Source of the DNA: Azolla caroliniana
Taxonomy: Eukaryota; Polypodiophyta
Direction of reading: 5' to 3'
Length of the DNA stretch: 64,000 bases
Assembly: GCA_043228905.1 (NCBI GenBank)
Contig: JBHGNT010000005.1
Span: 13,020,001-13,084,000, forward strand
The notes under the pieces are model-generated. The model saw only the letters and a list, made by a program, of their open reading frames with translations, did not search any database and had not been told where the DNA came from. Position 1 is the stretch's first letter, and each line of letters begins with the position of its first letter. The position numbers were made by a program, and so were the translations under genes. Positions 31,232-42,562 of the stretch are shown piece by piece.

Positions 31232-33110
31232 TTCTTGCGACAATGAGAAGCTACATCCCATGGCTTTCCACTCGCGCAAATTTGACGCTGCCGAAATCAA
31301 CTACGAGATACATATTAGCAATAGTGGACTCTTTTACACAATGGAGGCATTTTTTAGAAGGATCTCCTCTTCAAGTCAGTGTATTTAGTGATCACAAGAA
31401 TCTTGCCTACTTCCAAAGTGCTTGCGTGTTAAATAGAAGACAAGCTCAGTGGGCTCAGTTCCTCACTCGTTTTGACTTCAAGATTACATATCGTCCGAGC
31501 AAGCAACAAGGGAAGGCGGGTGCATTAGCACAACGCTCGTATCTAGCTCCTTGTCATGGTGATCCAGCCTTGGACAATCAAAAGCAAGAAAACCTAGGTC
31601 CAACATGCTTCAAGCAACATCGGTTTTTGACACTCCATTGTATTCCCGCATTATCGATACCATACATGAATATTTGAAGACAGATGTTTTGTTCAAGCTA
31701 TTCTAGATCAAATCGATTCTGCTCGAGCATCTTGTTCACGGTCACAACAACCAAGTACAGATTATCGACAATTCAAATGTCATGATGGTTTACTCTTCTT
31801 TAAGAAACTTTTGTGTTTTCCTAATGATTCTTGTTGCCTTCGAATAGTACAAAATTGTCATGACACATACACAACCGGACATTTTGGTAGTACTAAAACG
31901 TTGGATTTAGTACAATGATAAATTTGGTGGCCCCATATGTGAAGATTTGTCGAAGACTATGTTCGGACATGTGATACATGTTGCAGAGCGAAGATGCCTA
32001 GACATCATCCCAATGGTTTGTTGGAGCCGTTACCGATCCCAAGCGAACCATGGCAATCTATTTCTCTAGATTTTATCACAGATCTTCCGGATTCGAAGAG
32101 GTTCTATGTGATCTTAACAGTGGTAGATTGATATACTAAGATGGCATATTTTGTGCCCTGTACTAAAGAAATCACGAGTGAAGAAACCATAGGAATTGTT
32201 ATGTGTGAAGTATTTTGGCATCATGGTCTTCCTGTCAGTATCATCAGTGATCGTGGACTTCAATTCGTCTCTAAATTTTGGAAGCATCTCTTCGAAATGC
32301 TCAAGGTCACTTGCAATCTCTCCTCCGACTATCATCCCCAAACAGATGGACAAACAGAACATATCAATCAAACGTTGGAACAGTATCTTCGATGTTTCCT
32401 AAGCTATCAACAAGATGATTGGGCAGATATTCTACACTTTGCTGAATTTCCTTATAATAATTCTATCCACTCCTCTACTAGGGTTACACCATTCTATGCT
32501 TATAGCGGCTATCATCCTCGTTGGTATGTGTTAGAAACTCCGGATTTACCCACAAATCGTAGTGTAGAGGATCATTTGGAGCAGCTACGACGAATTTAGG
32601 CTGAACTATCTATCCATCTACATCTAGCAAACACAGAAGGACTATGTGGATCGTTATCGGCTTCCATCCTCTTTTGATATTGGAGATCGAGTATGGCTAT
32701 TTCGAAGGCACATCAAGACTATTCGACTATGTGACAAACTGGATTATCGATGGTTAGGCCCTTTCCGAATTAACGGAAAAATTAATGATGTCACTTTTTG
32801 CCTTGATCTACCTCTACAACTACAGATACATCCAGTATTTCATAGTTCTCTTCTAGAACCTTATCAGGACAGCATAATCCCAGATCGTATTACACCACCT
32901 CCACCCCTGATCGAACTTAAAGATGAACTTGAGTACGAGGTTGTTGTCATCCTCGATTCCAAGATGGTTCGCAACAAGCTCTATTATTTAGTTGATTGGC
33001 TAGGATATAGTCCAAACGAGCATACTTGGGAACCAATGACGAATTTGGTGAATGCTCAAGCTTTTCTTGAAGATTTCCATCGTCAATATCCAGACAAACC
33101 AGGTCCTTAA
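31232..33110 (+). pseudogene. Gy6 pol: RNase H, integrase, chromodomain
   Basis: Starts abruptly in RNase H ([28 protein letters not shown]). Integrase zinc-finger region 31840-32000 is frame-broken. Core 32141-32599 is open with ISDRGLQFVSKFW, YHPQTDGQTEHINQTLEQ and DDWADILHFAEFPYN. 32646-33110 is open with the GPFRINGKI integrase tail and a full chromodomain, YEVVVILDSKMVRNKLYYLV then HTWEPMTNL. Gag, protease and RT are missing: the left end is truncated next to the transposase-like gene. Confidence 0.88.
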
Positions 33111-33433
33111 TCAAAGATGACTCGTAACACTCATCGTTTAAAGGGAAAGATAATATCATGATATGGCTCCAAAAGGATTTGGACCCATCACCTTGTGTTA
33201 CAAGGGTTGAACCCTTACCATTAAAACATGTATTGTAATACGAAAAATATTATTTTCATTTATTATTTCACTATAGGAAATTCATATATATTCTAGATTA
33301 CTCTGGAACATTCTACTAAATAGAGGCACATGGCATTATTAAGAACCAATTCGGTTCAACACCAATATTAAGCCTCCTAGTTGTTCTTGTATCTTTCTTC
33401 ATATAATATAATATACTTCTTGTTGTCATCATC

Positions 33434-33464
<31 letters not shown>

Positions 33465-33467
33465 ATT

Positions 33468-36407
33468 GTTTATTTCAAATCCAAAGGGGAAGTTATTGTC
33501 TTTGGTGACATGAATGCTCGTACAAGAAGTTTCCAACTTGATTCACAAGAATCTTTGATGCCCCATATCTCAAGGATGCAAGAGGATATGCAAATGTATA
33601 GTCGATCTTCTAGCGATGAAAAAGATCCGGACCAATTTGGGAAATTACTCCTACAAATGTGCAATAGTACCGGATTGCTCATTGCAAATGGTGTTTCCTT
33701 ATGGCCCAATACTAACGGCTTTACATGTAGAAAACACAATGGAAATAGTGTGATTGACTATATGCTACTTTCCGAAGGTATTTTGGATCGTATACATAAA
33801 TTCTCACTTGGAGAATGGACACCGGAATCCGATCATAGGACTTTATGCATTGATCTCAAATGTATGCATAGGTTTGATTGCGAGAAGGTTATTGAAGATA
33901 GCAAACAAATGCATTTGAGCATGAATCTTAAGCGAGCGCCCATGTATTCCAAGATGGTTGAGGATATGCTACAAATGACAAAGACACAACATGGTGGCAC
34001 ACTAGAATGTAAATGGGAAGCTTTTAAGAATGTCATTCTCTCTTGTACAAACAAATGTTTTTCGACCAATCGCACATCATGGAAATACACCAAGAAATGT
34101 AAGAAAAAATGGTTTGATAAAGAATGTCATGAAGCTCGAAAGTGCCTTATGGTTTTGGATGTAGTTAAGGATAAAGAAAATTATCAAAAGCATTTGCATG
34201 ACTATAAAAGGCTTATTCAAAGAAAGAGACGAATATGGGAAGTTACTCAACAACTTCTCCAAACGCAAGAGAAAGCACATGCATGTGCTAAATTTTGGGG
34301 AAATCTAAAGGGTAAACGTGTTGAGAGTTATGGTGACTTAACTCTTCATGACTTGTCTATGCATTGTAAAAATTTATATGAGTTATCTCTTGCCGGAAAG
34401 ATGATGTGTTATGGTTCTCTTTCACATATGTCTCCCTTCTTTACAATTGAAGATATATGCATAGGGCTTAAGAAATTGGCCTCTCGAAAGGCAAGTGATC
34501 TTCAATGTATAAAAGCTGAAATGCTCAAATGGACGGGAAAGGAAGCACATATATGGATATGCGATATGTTTAATGATGCATTGCAACATGGTATGCCATA
34601 TGATTGGACTACAAATTGGATTAAACCTCTTCATAAAGGCGGAGATGTAAATAATGTAAACAACTATCGAACCATCATGGTTGGCTCACTAATGGCAAAG
34701 TTATTTGGATGTATAATGGAATTAAAGATAAGTGTATGGGCAGAAAAAAATGGTAAGAGAGCTTATGGACAAGCTGGCTTTCGAAAACACCATAGCACAA
34801 TTGATCATCTTGTCACTCTTCGAGTATTAATGGAGGAAAGTCGCCTTAGAGGTAAAGGTTTATATTGTTGCTTTGTAGACTTCAAGAAAGCTTTTGATAT
34901 GGTACCTCGTGAGCATCTTTGGAGGCGAATGGAAGAACTTGAGGTGCCAAGTGAATATATGCTTGCAATTTCCCGAATATATGAGAAGGTTATATGTTGT
35001 GTGCGTATGAGAGATAGACTTTCAGATTTTTTCAATAGCACTATTGGTGTTAAGCAAGGATGCCCACTCTCACCAACATTATTTGGTCTATGCATTGATG
35101 AGTTAGAAGAAATGGTTGCCAAGTTTGTAAAGGAAGAATGTGTTGAAGAAGTTGCCATTGGGAATGTGGTGATTATGCTTTTGTTATATGCGGATGATGT
35201 AGTGCTTTTTGCAAATACTTTAGGAGATGCACAAAAGCTTATGAAGGCATTGGAAAAATTTTGCATGCATACTAAATTAAGTGTCAATAGCTCTAAAACA
35301 AAGATTATGCTTGTGAAGAGTCAAAAAAGAGATAAACCATGCATTATGTACAACAATGAGCCACTTGAATGTGTGGAAAGCTTCAAATATCTTGGCCTTG
35401 AAGTTCCTTCAAATCATAAATGGAATGAATGTGCTACACGCCGCTTAGAGGCGGGTAAGCGTGCATATTATGCATTTGAGAACACATGCAATCTTGGAGA
35501 TATTAAGTGTTGGGTCCTCAAGAAATATCTTTTCGACACTTTGGTGACCCCGGTTCTTCTCTATGGGGTGGAAATATGGGGCGGTAGCATCCCTAAATCT
35601 ACTTGGAAAGAGTTTGAAAATGTCCAAAAACATTTTCTCACAAAGTTTCTACAAGTTAAGAAACAAACGCCCTACAACCTCCTCCTCCTTGAGACGGGAT
35701 CACTTCCCATTGAGGTCATGGCCATGGAAAGGGTTGTTGAATACATGCTTAAAATTCAAAAAAGCCCCGCACATCGACTTCCTCGAATTGCATGGGAAGC
35801 AAGCAAAAAGATCCAAAAGACGCATAAAAGCAAAATTTTGTGTTCCGGTTGGATGCAAGATTTAGAAAAATGGTTTGGTAGATGGGATGCAAGACACTTG
35901 CTTCATGATGCGTCACTAGATTCCTCTGTAAATGAGGCCTTTTTGCAACGCCAATGTATCATGACATGGGAAAAATGTGGTGGCTCACGCTTCACACATT
36001 ATACCATAAATGTTGCACCTAACTACAAAACCATATTCTTCGCGGAACGGGGAAGCCGTACACATCGCTACATATTAGAGCCCATCCCAATATCTGCCAT
36101 TCGAACCATTGCTTCCATGCGACTTAGCTCGCATGCATTGAGATGTGAGACGGGGCGTTGGGGCACAAGTGATGAGAGTGACCGACTATGCACACTTTGC
36201 CCTAAACAAGTCCGAGAGTCTGAGTATCACACTTTGATACAATGCTCTGCCTTTGATCATATTCGGCCATGCTTTCCACATCTCTTTGGAGCCCAATCCT
36301 TGCACGAATTTCTCTCACAACCACGATGTGCACTCTCGATTGCAACATTCATTGGCAAAGTTCTTGAGCATCGTGAGTCGCTACTCACCTTCACACGTAT
36401 CACGTGA
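33468..36407 (+). CDS. LINE ORF2 protein: endonuclease (partial), RT, C-terminal zinc motif
   Basis: 979 codons without a stop. APE-type endonuclease tail: VIVFGDMNART, NSVIDYMLLS and a SDHRTL catalytic block. RT at about residues 330-640: IKPLHKGGDVNNVNNYRTI, QAGFRKHHSTIDHL, FVDFKKAFDMVPREHLW, GVKQGCPLSPTLFGLCI and YADDVVLFA (catalytic aspartates near 35190). A thumb region KYLGLEV follows, then a CX2CX9HX4C motif CTLCPKQVRESEYHTLIQC near the C-terminus. No RNase H seen. The frame upstream of 33467 comes from the LTR and is not native. The N-terminal endonuclease half is lost, so it cannot retrotranspose alone. Residue choices differ from usual angiosperm L1 and RTE elements. Confidence 0.9.
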   Translation, partial: VYFKSKGEVIVFGDMNARTRSFQLDSQESLMPHISRMQEDMQMYSRSSSDEKDPDQFGKLLLQMCNSTGLLIANGVSLWPNTNGFTCRKHNGNSVIDYMLLSEGILDRIHKFSLGEWTPESDHRTLCIDLKCMHRFDCEKVIEDSKQMHLSMNLKRAPMYSKMVEDMLQMTKTQHGGTLECKWEAFKNVILSCTNKCFSTNRTSWKYTKKCKKKWFDKECHEARKCLMVLDVVKDKENYQKHLHDYKRLIQRKRRIWEVTQQLLQTQEKAHACAKFWGNLKGKRVESYGDLTLHDLSMHCKNLYELSLAGKMMCYGSLSHMSPFFTIEDICIGLKKLASRKASDLQCIKAEMLKWTGKEAHIWICDMFNDALQHGMPYDWTTNWIKPLHKGGDVNNVNNYRTIMVGSLMAKLFGCIMELKISVWAEKNGKRAYGQAGFRKHHSTIDHLVTLRVLMEESRLRGKGLYCCFVDFKKAFDMVPREHLWRRMEELEVPSEYMLAISRIYEKVICCVRMRDRLSDFFNSTIGVKQGCPLSPTLFGLCIDELEEMVAKFVKEECVEEVAIGNVVIMLLLYADDVVLFANTLGDAQKLMKALEKFCMHTKLSVNSSKTKIMLVKSQKRDKPCIMYNNEPLECVESFKYLGLEVPSNHKWNECATRRLEAGKRAYYAFENTCNLGDIKCWVLKKYLFDTLVTPVLLYGVEIWGGSIPKSTWKEFENVQKHFLTKFLQVKKQTPYNLLLLETGSLPIEVMAMERVVEYMLKIQKSPAHRLPRIAWEASKKIQKTHKSKILCSGWMQDLEKWFGRWDARHLLHDASLDSSVNEAFLQRQCIMTWEKCGGSRFTHYTINVAPNYKTIFFAERGSRTHRYILEPIPISAIRTIASMRLSSHALRCETGRWGTSDESDRLCTLCPKQVRESEYHTLIQCSAFDHIRPCFPHLFGAQSLHEFLSQPRCALSIATFIGKVLEHRESLLTFTRIT

Positions 36408-36451
36408 CATGTAATATTTTTGGTCTCATAGGTCATATTTGACCTCCGAAG

Positions 36452-36487
36452 ACGATAATATAATCTATCTATCTATCTATCTATCTA
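36452..36487 (+). repeat. LINE 3' tail, CTAT repeat
   Basis: About eight to nine copies of a 4-bp unit directly after a short 3' UTR, in place of the poly(A) tail of L1-type elements. Confidence 0.88.
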
Positions 36488-36591
36488 TCTCTCATGATGC
36501 TCACACACTCTTTCCCTTCTTAGTACTAATCCTCATTCTTCTCCTCTATCATTAGTACTAATTCTCATTGCCTCTAGTACTATCCCTGACA

Positions 36592-39350
36592 CCATTTAAA
36601 TTTCAGCAGCCTTGCAAGGCTTAGCAAGCATGATATGGCATGCAATTTTCCTTCCATTCATGTACCATCTAATCATGTTTGTGAGGGCTACATTCTAGGA
36701 AAGATGCACAGGTTTTCATTTCCAAAAGATGCAAATGTTTTGGCAACACACAAGCTTCACCTTGTACATAGTGATGTATGCGGCCCAATGAGAACACTAT
36801 CAATTGGAGGTTATCTTTATTTTCTTACATTCACTGATGATGCTACTCGACACACTTGGGTATGCTTTGAAGGAGAAATCTAATGTCTTTTCATGCTTCA
36901 AAGAATACTTACACCTTGTTGAAAATCTTAGCAGTCACAAACTCATTACTCTTCGCACCGATAGAGGGGGTGAGTACATGTCTCAAGAGTTCAATGCTTT
37001 CTTGAAGGACAGAGGTATTATCCATCAATGCATCACTCCATACACACCACAACAAAATGGTTTGTTTGAGAGAAAGAATAGATCTCTCATGGAGATGGCA
37101 AGATGCATGCTCAACGGTAAGAAGTTACCTCATAAGTTTTGGCTAGAAGCTGTAATGTGTGCAAACTATGTTTTGAATAGATGCCCCACAAAAGCAATAA
37201 CAACTACCACTCCATATGAGGCTTGGACTGGTCACAAGCCAAATGTTGGACACATGAGAATATTTGGAAGCTTGGCTTATGCATTTGTGCCACCACAGCA
37301 ACGTCATAAGCTTCAAGACAAAGCAACAAAATGCATCTTTGTTGGCTACAGCAAAGAAAGCAAAGGTTATCGGTTGTTTCAACCCACTACTGGTAAGTTC
37401 ATCATTTGTTGGGATGTGATATTTGCTGAAAATGCAGCTCAACCATTTGTTGATTGCTCTAAAGAGCCATTTCTTGATCAACTAGATGCATTTAATACTT
37501 TGTTACCATTGCTCCGAAATGTTGTCTTTGAAGGTGAACGACTAACCCAACCTCATGGAGGTAATGTGCAGGTTTTTCCTCAGCAACAACATGCTCCAAA
37601 TAGAGATGTAGAGCAACCAAGCAATGCTCAAATTGATCTCTTGCAACAACCCAATGTGGTTGAAAATGAGCAACCAAACATTGTTGATAATAATGTTAAC
37701 TTACAGATCATTAACCCACATGATCTTGACATGGAATTGGAGGAAGAACAAGCCTCTTCTCAGCAAGCAAGAACAGTTCCTAAATGGCTGATTAACACCC
37801 TTATGGATAGCAAACTCAAGTTTCTTCTTCAAGTTGAATTGCATTATGTGTAGCATGCTCTTATCGCTGAAATTTGTGATGAGGAACCACTCTCTCTTAA
37901 GGATGCATTAGCACATGACCATTGGGTTGAAGCCATGAAATCAGAACTTGGGTCCATCTACAAGAACAACACTTGGGAGTTATGTGATCTACCTAAAGGT
38001 AGAAAGGCAATTGCCACCAAGTGGATTTACAAAGTCAAGCGTAATGTGGATGGAAAGCATTGATCGTTTTAAAGCAAGACTTGTGGAAAAAGGTATTTCC
38101 CAAAAGGAGGGGATAGACAATGTATGAAGAAACCTTCGCCCCCACTTCAAAGATGACTACAATCAAAGCTATAGTTGTTGCAGCAGCAATTAAGGGATGG
38201 AAGGTTCACCAACTAGACATTCAAACCGCCTTCTTAAATGGGAGATTTAGAAGATGTTTATGTAGCTCAACCCCCAGGTTTTGTCATTAAAGGTGCAGAA
38301 ACTAAAGTTTGCAGGTTACTTAAAGCTTTGTGCGGCTTTAAGCAAGCACCTCGAGCGTGGAATGCAAAGATTCATGCTCATCTTCTTCAACTCAGTTTTG
38401 TAAACAACCCAACTGAAAGCACTCTCTATGCCCGAAAGGATGGAGAAAAATTACTAATTTTTATGCTTTATGTTGATGATTTGCTAATCACAGGACCTGA
38501 TGAGCAAGAAACTGTAGATTTCAAAGCTGATCTTAGTAAGACATTTGAACTTACAGATCTTGGACATCTCCATTACTACCTCAACATTCAATTTATTACT
38601 ATTGAGGGGGGCATTTTTCTCAGTCAACGAAAGTACATCAAGAAGCACCTACAACGATTCAGGTTTGAAGACGACAAGCCAATCTCCACTTCTGTAGAAG
38701 CAAGATTCAAATTCTCATACCAAGATGAAGGAGAACCAACTGATGTACTCTTATACCAGCAAGTTGTAGGTTGTTTAATATTTTTGTGCAACACGCGACC
38801 TGACATTCAATATGTTGTTTCACAATTAAGTAGGTTTATCCATAGCCCTAGAACAAAGCATTGGCAAGCAGCCAAGCGAGTTTTTTGTTATCTCAAAGGC
38901 ACTATGGATTCTAGACTTTTCTATGGAGAAGGAAATTCATCTACTTTAATAGCCCTCACTGATAGTGATTGGGTTGGCTACTATGACACTCGTGTCTCAC
39001 ATAGTGGAAAGTGTCTCATGATTAGCAATTCCTTTGTTTCCTAGCTCAGCAAGAAGCAGCCAACAGTGGCAACATCAGGTTGTGAAGCTGAATATAGAGC
39101 ATCATTCAGCGCCATAGTAGAGTGTGTTTGGTAGGAGATTATTGTTTGATTTGTCACTTGAGCAACCATCTCCTACTTGTATATTTACAGATAGTCAAAT
39201 ACTTTGGCTATTGCAAGAAATCTCGTCTTCCATGCACAAACAAAACACATTGAGGTGCACTATCATTATGTGACGGAGCAATTCCATGCTAAAGAGATAA
39301 ACTTGGTCTATGTACCAACTCATGAAAATGTTGCAGACATTTTCACCAAG
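36592..39350 (+). pseudogene. Co4 copia pol: integrase, RT, RNase H
   Basis: Begins in GAG-pre-integrase (LNFSSLARLSKHDMACNFP) where Gy6 inserted. Integrase: HLVHSDVCGPM, LRTDRGGEYMSQEF, PQQNGLFERKNR. Frame shift near 36860; stops at about 37851 and 38061. RT: DVYVAQPPGFVIKGAE and YVDDLLITGPDEQE near 38470. RNase H: LTDSDWVGYYDT, stop at 39042, GCEAEYRAS. The frame ends NVADIFTK at 39350 where the DNA element sits, and resumes at 41570 with ALPREKFEYFRTELGILP and a stop at about 41634. Confidence 0.9.
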
Positions 39351-39929
39351 AACACGTTTGCGTTCATAAGTGGAAGGATCGCGCACAAATGGAAGGATAA
39401 GGAATATTCCGTCTAATTTTGGGGCTTTTTTGGCCATTTCACAAAACACCTTGATACCAGTATCACAGGTTCTCAAAAACTTGATGAAAAAGCTAAAATT
39501 TTCACCATTTGGTAAAATTGAAAAATGTTAAATTTTGGCCAAATACGAAAAGTAACTTTGTGTATTTTTAAGGAGAAATTACAACTAGTAGTACTTTAGA
39601 TCCTAACGAAATCATAAACGAAAGATTTCAAAACAATCAACGTTTTTATTTCATTTGATAAATTGTTGTCTAAATTTCTTACATATCGTTGCACAAACAA
39701 AATACATTTAAGAGTTATTTGCATCACTATTATCATTCCTTTCATGAGAATCACTACGATAGCTAATATACAATTGTGACTCTTCCTCCTCATTTTCAAA
39801 TGTACCCGAATTTCAAAAAATAAAAATAAAAAATTGCGAACTTGACTTGATAAAAAAACTAGATTTTTCACCATAATTCAATACAATGTACCTAGTTCAT
39901 ATTTAAAATAAATTTTAAAAAATTGTTTC

Positions 39930-40760
39930 AAATTTGTTTTTTTTTTTTTCTATTTATTTTGGGTCCCCTTTTTTTTTTTTTGAAGTGATGAAAAAACTAG
40001 AATTTTCATCACAAGTCGATACAAAGTATCAAATTCATGTTTAAACTTTTTTTCTTTAATTTTTTTGATTTTTGGAAAAAAAAAAAACTTTAAAATTTAG
40101 TTTTGGTTTTTTATATTTATTTTGGGTCTTTTTGGTTTTGTTTTTTTTAAAACGTTGAACTGATGAAAAAACCAGTGTTTTCATCACAAGTCAATACAAT
40201 GTATTGAATTCATGTTTAAAGTTTTTCTTTTTCAAAAAGAAATCAAAAAAAATATAAAAAAAACAAAAAAAAAAAAACAAAAAAAATTACTTTAAACATG
40301 AACTAGGTACATTGTACTGAATTGCAGTGAAAATTCTACTTTCTTCATTAGTTTTGGTTTTTTCTATTTATTTTGGGTCTTTTTGGTTTTGTTTTTTTAA
40401 AAACGTTGAACTGATGAAAAAACCAATGTTTTCATCACAAGTCGATACAATGTATTGAATTCATGTTAAAAGTTTTTCTTTTTCAAAAAAAATCAAAAAA
40501 ATTATAAAAAAAAGAAAAGAAAGAAAAGAAAAATTACTTTAAACATGAACTAGGTACATTGTACTGAATTGCAGTGAAATTTCTAATTTTTTCATTAGTT
40601 TTGGTTTTATTTTTATTTTATTTTTAATTCGAGAAAAAAAACTTTGAACATGAATTTGATACGTTGTATGGAATTGTGATGAAAACTCTGTTTTTTACAT
40701 CAACTCAATACAATGTATAGAGTTCATGTTTAGAAATCTTTTTTTTCAAATAAAAGAGGT
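39930..40760. repeat. AT-rich tandem repeats of about 250 bp within the TIR element
   Basis: Units begin near 40100, 40351 and 40598 (GTTTTGG words), with a partial earlier copy near 39930. Each contains GATGAAAAAAC, ATCACAAGTC, ATACAATGTATTGAATTCAT and long A or T runs. Part of each unit (ACATGAACTAGGTACATTGT) is the reverse complement of 39886-39905, so the region can fold back. Confidence 0.8.
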
Positions 40761-40769
40761 TTAAGGTTT

Positions 40770-41530
40770 TTACATGAACTTAAATTGTACTAAAATCTAT
40801 GTTTTGACAAGACTAAAAGAAGTATGTTGCACAACAAAATACCTTATGGTGAACATGTGCTTCCTTGATTAACAAAAAACCATTAATAATTGTGTTGATA
40901 GTAATTGAACCTTGCAAATGCCATTTACTTCACAAATTTTGTAGGGGAGCTCTCAAAATGAAGAAGAGGAGAGCATTGTGGATACCTTGATAAGTATGTG
41001 ATATGTTCGAATTGCTATATTAATGTTTACATCTAAGTTTGGCAGTTTTGACAGTTTATGAATATAATCTACATTTTAAGAGTTATGGATTTATCGAAAT
41101 TGTTAATATTGTATACATTTCTTGAGTTGTGAGTTTATGGATGTTAATGAGCACTAAATTTATAGATGGTGGCATTAAGGATTACAATGTTACCTCTTAT
41201 ACTTAAAACATTTTCAAGTCTAACAATAGATGTAACATCCACTTCTGGAACCTACATCTTCTCAAGATGGTGAAACCATTAATCTTAACTTGTGCCTTAA
41301 GTTAACCATTGTGATTTTCTTTAAGTTAACTACATTTCATATTTGCAAACCATCAACGTTTAAACATTTATTGAAAAACTATTCAATTTTAGAAATTATC
41401 ATTTTGAAACTTGTTAAATCTCAAAAAATTAACAAATTTTACATCCTATTTAAAACATGTGATACTAGTGTATCAAGTTTCTGAAAATCGCCTAAAATCG
41501 CAAGATTATAAAAGGAATCTATAAGTAGAA
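40770..41530. other. Right interior of TIR element, no gene seen
   Basis: AT-rich sequence. The 64-codon frame at 41290-41484 has no domain and biased composition; I do not call it a gene. Confidence 0.6.
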
Positions 41531-41675
41531 TGCGCGATCCTTCCACTTGTGAACGCAAACGTGTTCAAGGCTCTACCAAGAGAAAAGTTTGAATATTTTC
41601 GCACGGAATTGGGCATTCTTCCAACACCTGGATAGTGACCACATTCAAGTCCACACCATTCACTTTAGGGGGGGT

Positions 41676-41944
41676 TGTTACACTTAATGTGTATCCTATG
41701 AAAGCTTTGGTGTGAACCTAGTTAAGTAATTGTTGGGTGTGAACATACTTAGAATAGTATGAACCTAATGAAGTAGTTGTTAGGTGGGAATATAGTTATA
41801 ATGTGTGAACCTAATAAAGTGATTGTTGGGTTTTCCACCTACCTATAGAAACTAGTTATATAAACCATTCTACATCTTTGTAATCAATGCTCGTTTTCCC
41901 TAATCTATTGATATTTCCTTAAGTCTTCTAAGTGATCTTGATGT
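41676..41944 (+). repeat. Co4 3' LTR (right end approximate)
   Basis: Starts TGTTACACTTAATG right after the polypurine tract and contains TATATAAACC near 41857. No clean CA end is seen before Co5 coding sequence at about 41951, so the LTR may be truncated. Confidence 0.65.
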
Positions 41945-41950
41945 GTGAGC

Positions 41951-42276
41951 TTGGCCTTGAGAAGATCTCCACAACCGACAACATATCAGACAGGATGACC
42001 AAGTGTCTCACAGTTGACCGATTCCAGTCACTTCGGCACCAGGTGGGCTTAAGGAGAAATTAGTTCGATCAAGTCGGACAACAGAGATAGCTTTGAAAAA
42101 TCGACCTCGACAATCACCTAGCCTCCACTCTCGAACCAACCAATTCGACCTCTACTTATTTCAGCCATTACCGATTCGGAAGTAAGTCGATCCATCCTAC
42201 CATCTCCTTGTATATCCTATATCTCTTGTTCTATATTACATGTCTCTCCTTAGTGTATATGCGCATTACAAGAGAG
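41951..42276 (+). pseudogene. Co5 copia RNase H end and 3' UTR
   Basis: Reads LEKISTTDNISDRMTKCL, then DRFQSLRHQVG and a stop near 42060, aligning with the C-terminus of Co1. The following 3' UTR ends in a weak purine tract before the LTR at 42277. Confidence 0.85.
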
Positions 42277-42550
42277 TGTCGAATGCAGGTGATTAATGGC
42301 TACCCACTCAGAATGACCAGGTTTAGGACAATTATGTAAATATGTTGAAGGGTAGTTGCACTAGCCCAGTTGATACATAACTAGCTTTGTAACCTAGTGT
42401 ATGATTATGTTAGTTGTTGCCACTTTGAATAATACAGTTTGTACGTTTGTGCTTCCTTGTCTCTCTCACTCTCTATCGTTTATCCTGATTCAAGCTTGAG
42501 TTGTTTTGTTTTTCTTCGTATTGAATCTATTCATATTCTACTATCGTCAA
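42277..42550 (+). repeat. Co5 3' LTR
   Basis: Starts TGTCGAATGCAGGTG and shares blocks with the Co1 LTR throughout (GGGTAGTTGC, TTTGTAACCT, CT tract), but is well diverged. Right end about 42550. Confidence 0.72.
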
Positions 42551-42562
42551 CTTGGTGTCCTT

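Larger units (their letters stand above)
33467..36487 (+). mobile_element. 5'-truncated LINE with open ORF2
   Basis: Starts within the endonuclease domain and ends in a CTAT-type repeat tail. Flanked by TCTCTCAT at 33459-33466 and 36488-36495, an 8-bp target duplication (part of it within CT repeat, so length is uncertain). 5' truncation is typical of target-primed reverse transcription. Confidence 0.88.
31232..36591 (+). mobile_element. Ty3/gypsy chromovirus Gy6, 3' half, LTR split by a LINE
   Basis: pol 31232-33110, purine-rich AAAGGGAAAGA near 33140, 3' LTR in two parts (33154-33466 and 36488-36591). Its right end lies in Co4 coding sequence, so it inserted into Co4. The left half is deleted. 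Related to Gy4 by LTR and to Gy5 by pol. Confidence 0.87.
33154..36591 (+). repeat. Gy6 3' LTR, interrupted
   Basis: Parts 33154-33466 and 36488-36591 together match the Gy4 LTR from start (TATCATGATATGG, with TG changed to TA) to end (CCCTGACA). The break is in the CT tract, where the LINE sits. A weak GGAAcaTTC heat-shock half-motif remains near 33307-33315; the TATA box is lost. Confidence 0.88.
39351..41565. mobile_element. 2.2-kb non-autonomous terminal-inverted-repeat DNA element
   Basis: 35-bp inverted ends, 39351-39385 (AACACGTTTGCGTTCATAAG...) and 41531-41565, identical except for one base. Flanked by CAAG at 39347-39350 and 41566-41569. Removing the element and one CAAG restores the conserved Co4 reading TTC-ACC-AAG-GCT (FTKA), which proves the boundaries. 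The interior is AT-rich with tandem repeats and no transposase. A 4-bp target duplication excludes hAT (8 bp) and Mutator (9 bp); I cannot name the superfamily. Confidence 0.92.
36592..41944 (+). mobile_element. Ty1/copia element Co4, broken by Gy6 and a TIR element
   Basis: pol 36592-39350 plus 41570-41636, polypurine tract (CTTTAGGGGGGG near 41663-41674) and 3' LTR from 41676. gag and 5' LTR are lost with the Gy6 left half. The right end abuts Co5. Confidence 0.82.

Noticed and set aside
33381-33467. The first 29 codons of the LINE frame as native protein
   Set aside because: They are LTR sequence and a CT tract of Gy6; the LINE begins at 33467.
41290-41484. 64-codon frame in the TIR element as a transposase remnant
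   Set aside because: AT-biased, no motif, within a non-coding interior.
39347-41569. Calling the TIR element a Mutator or hAT derivative
   Set aside because: The target duplication is 4 bp by exact frame restoration, not 8-9 bp.
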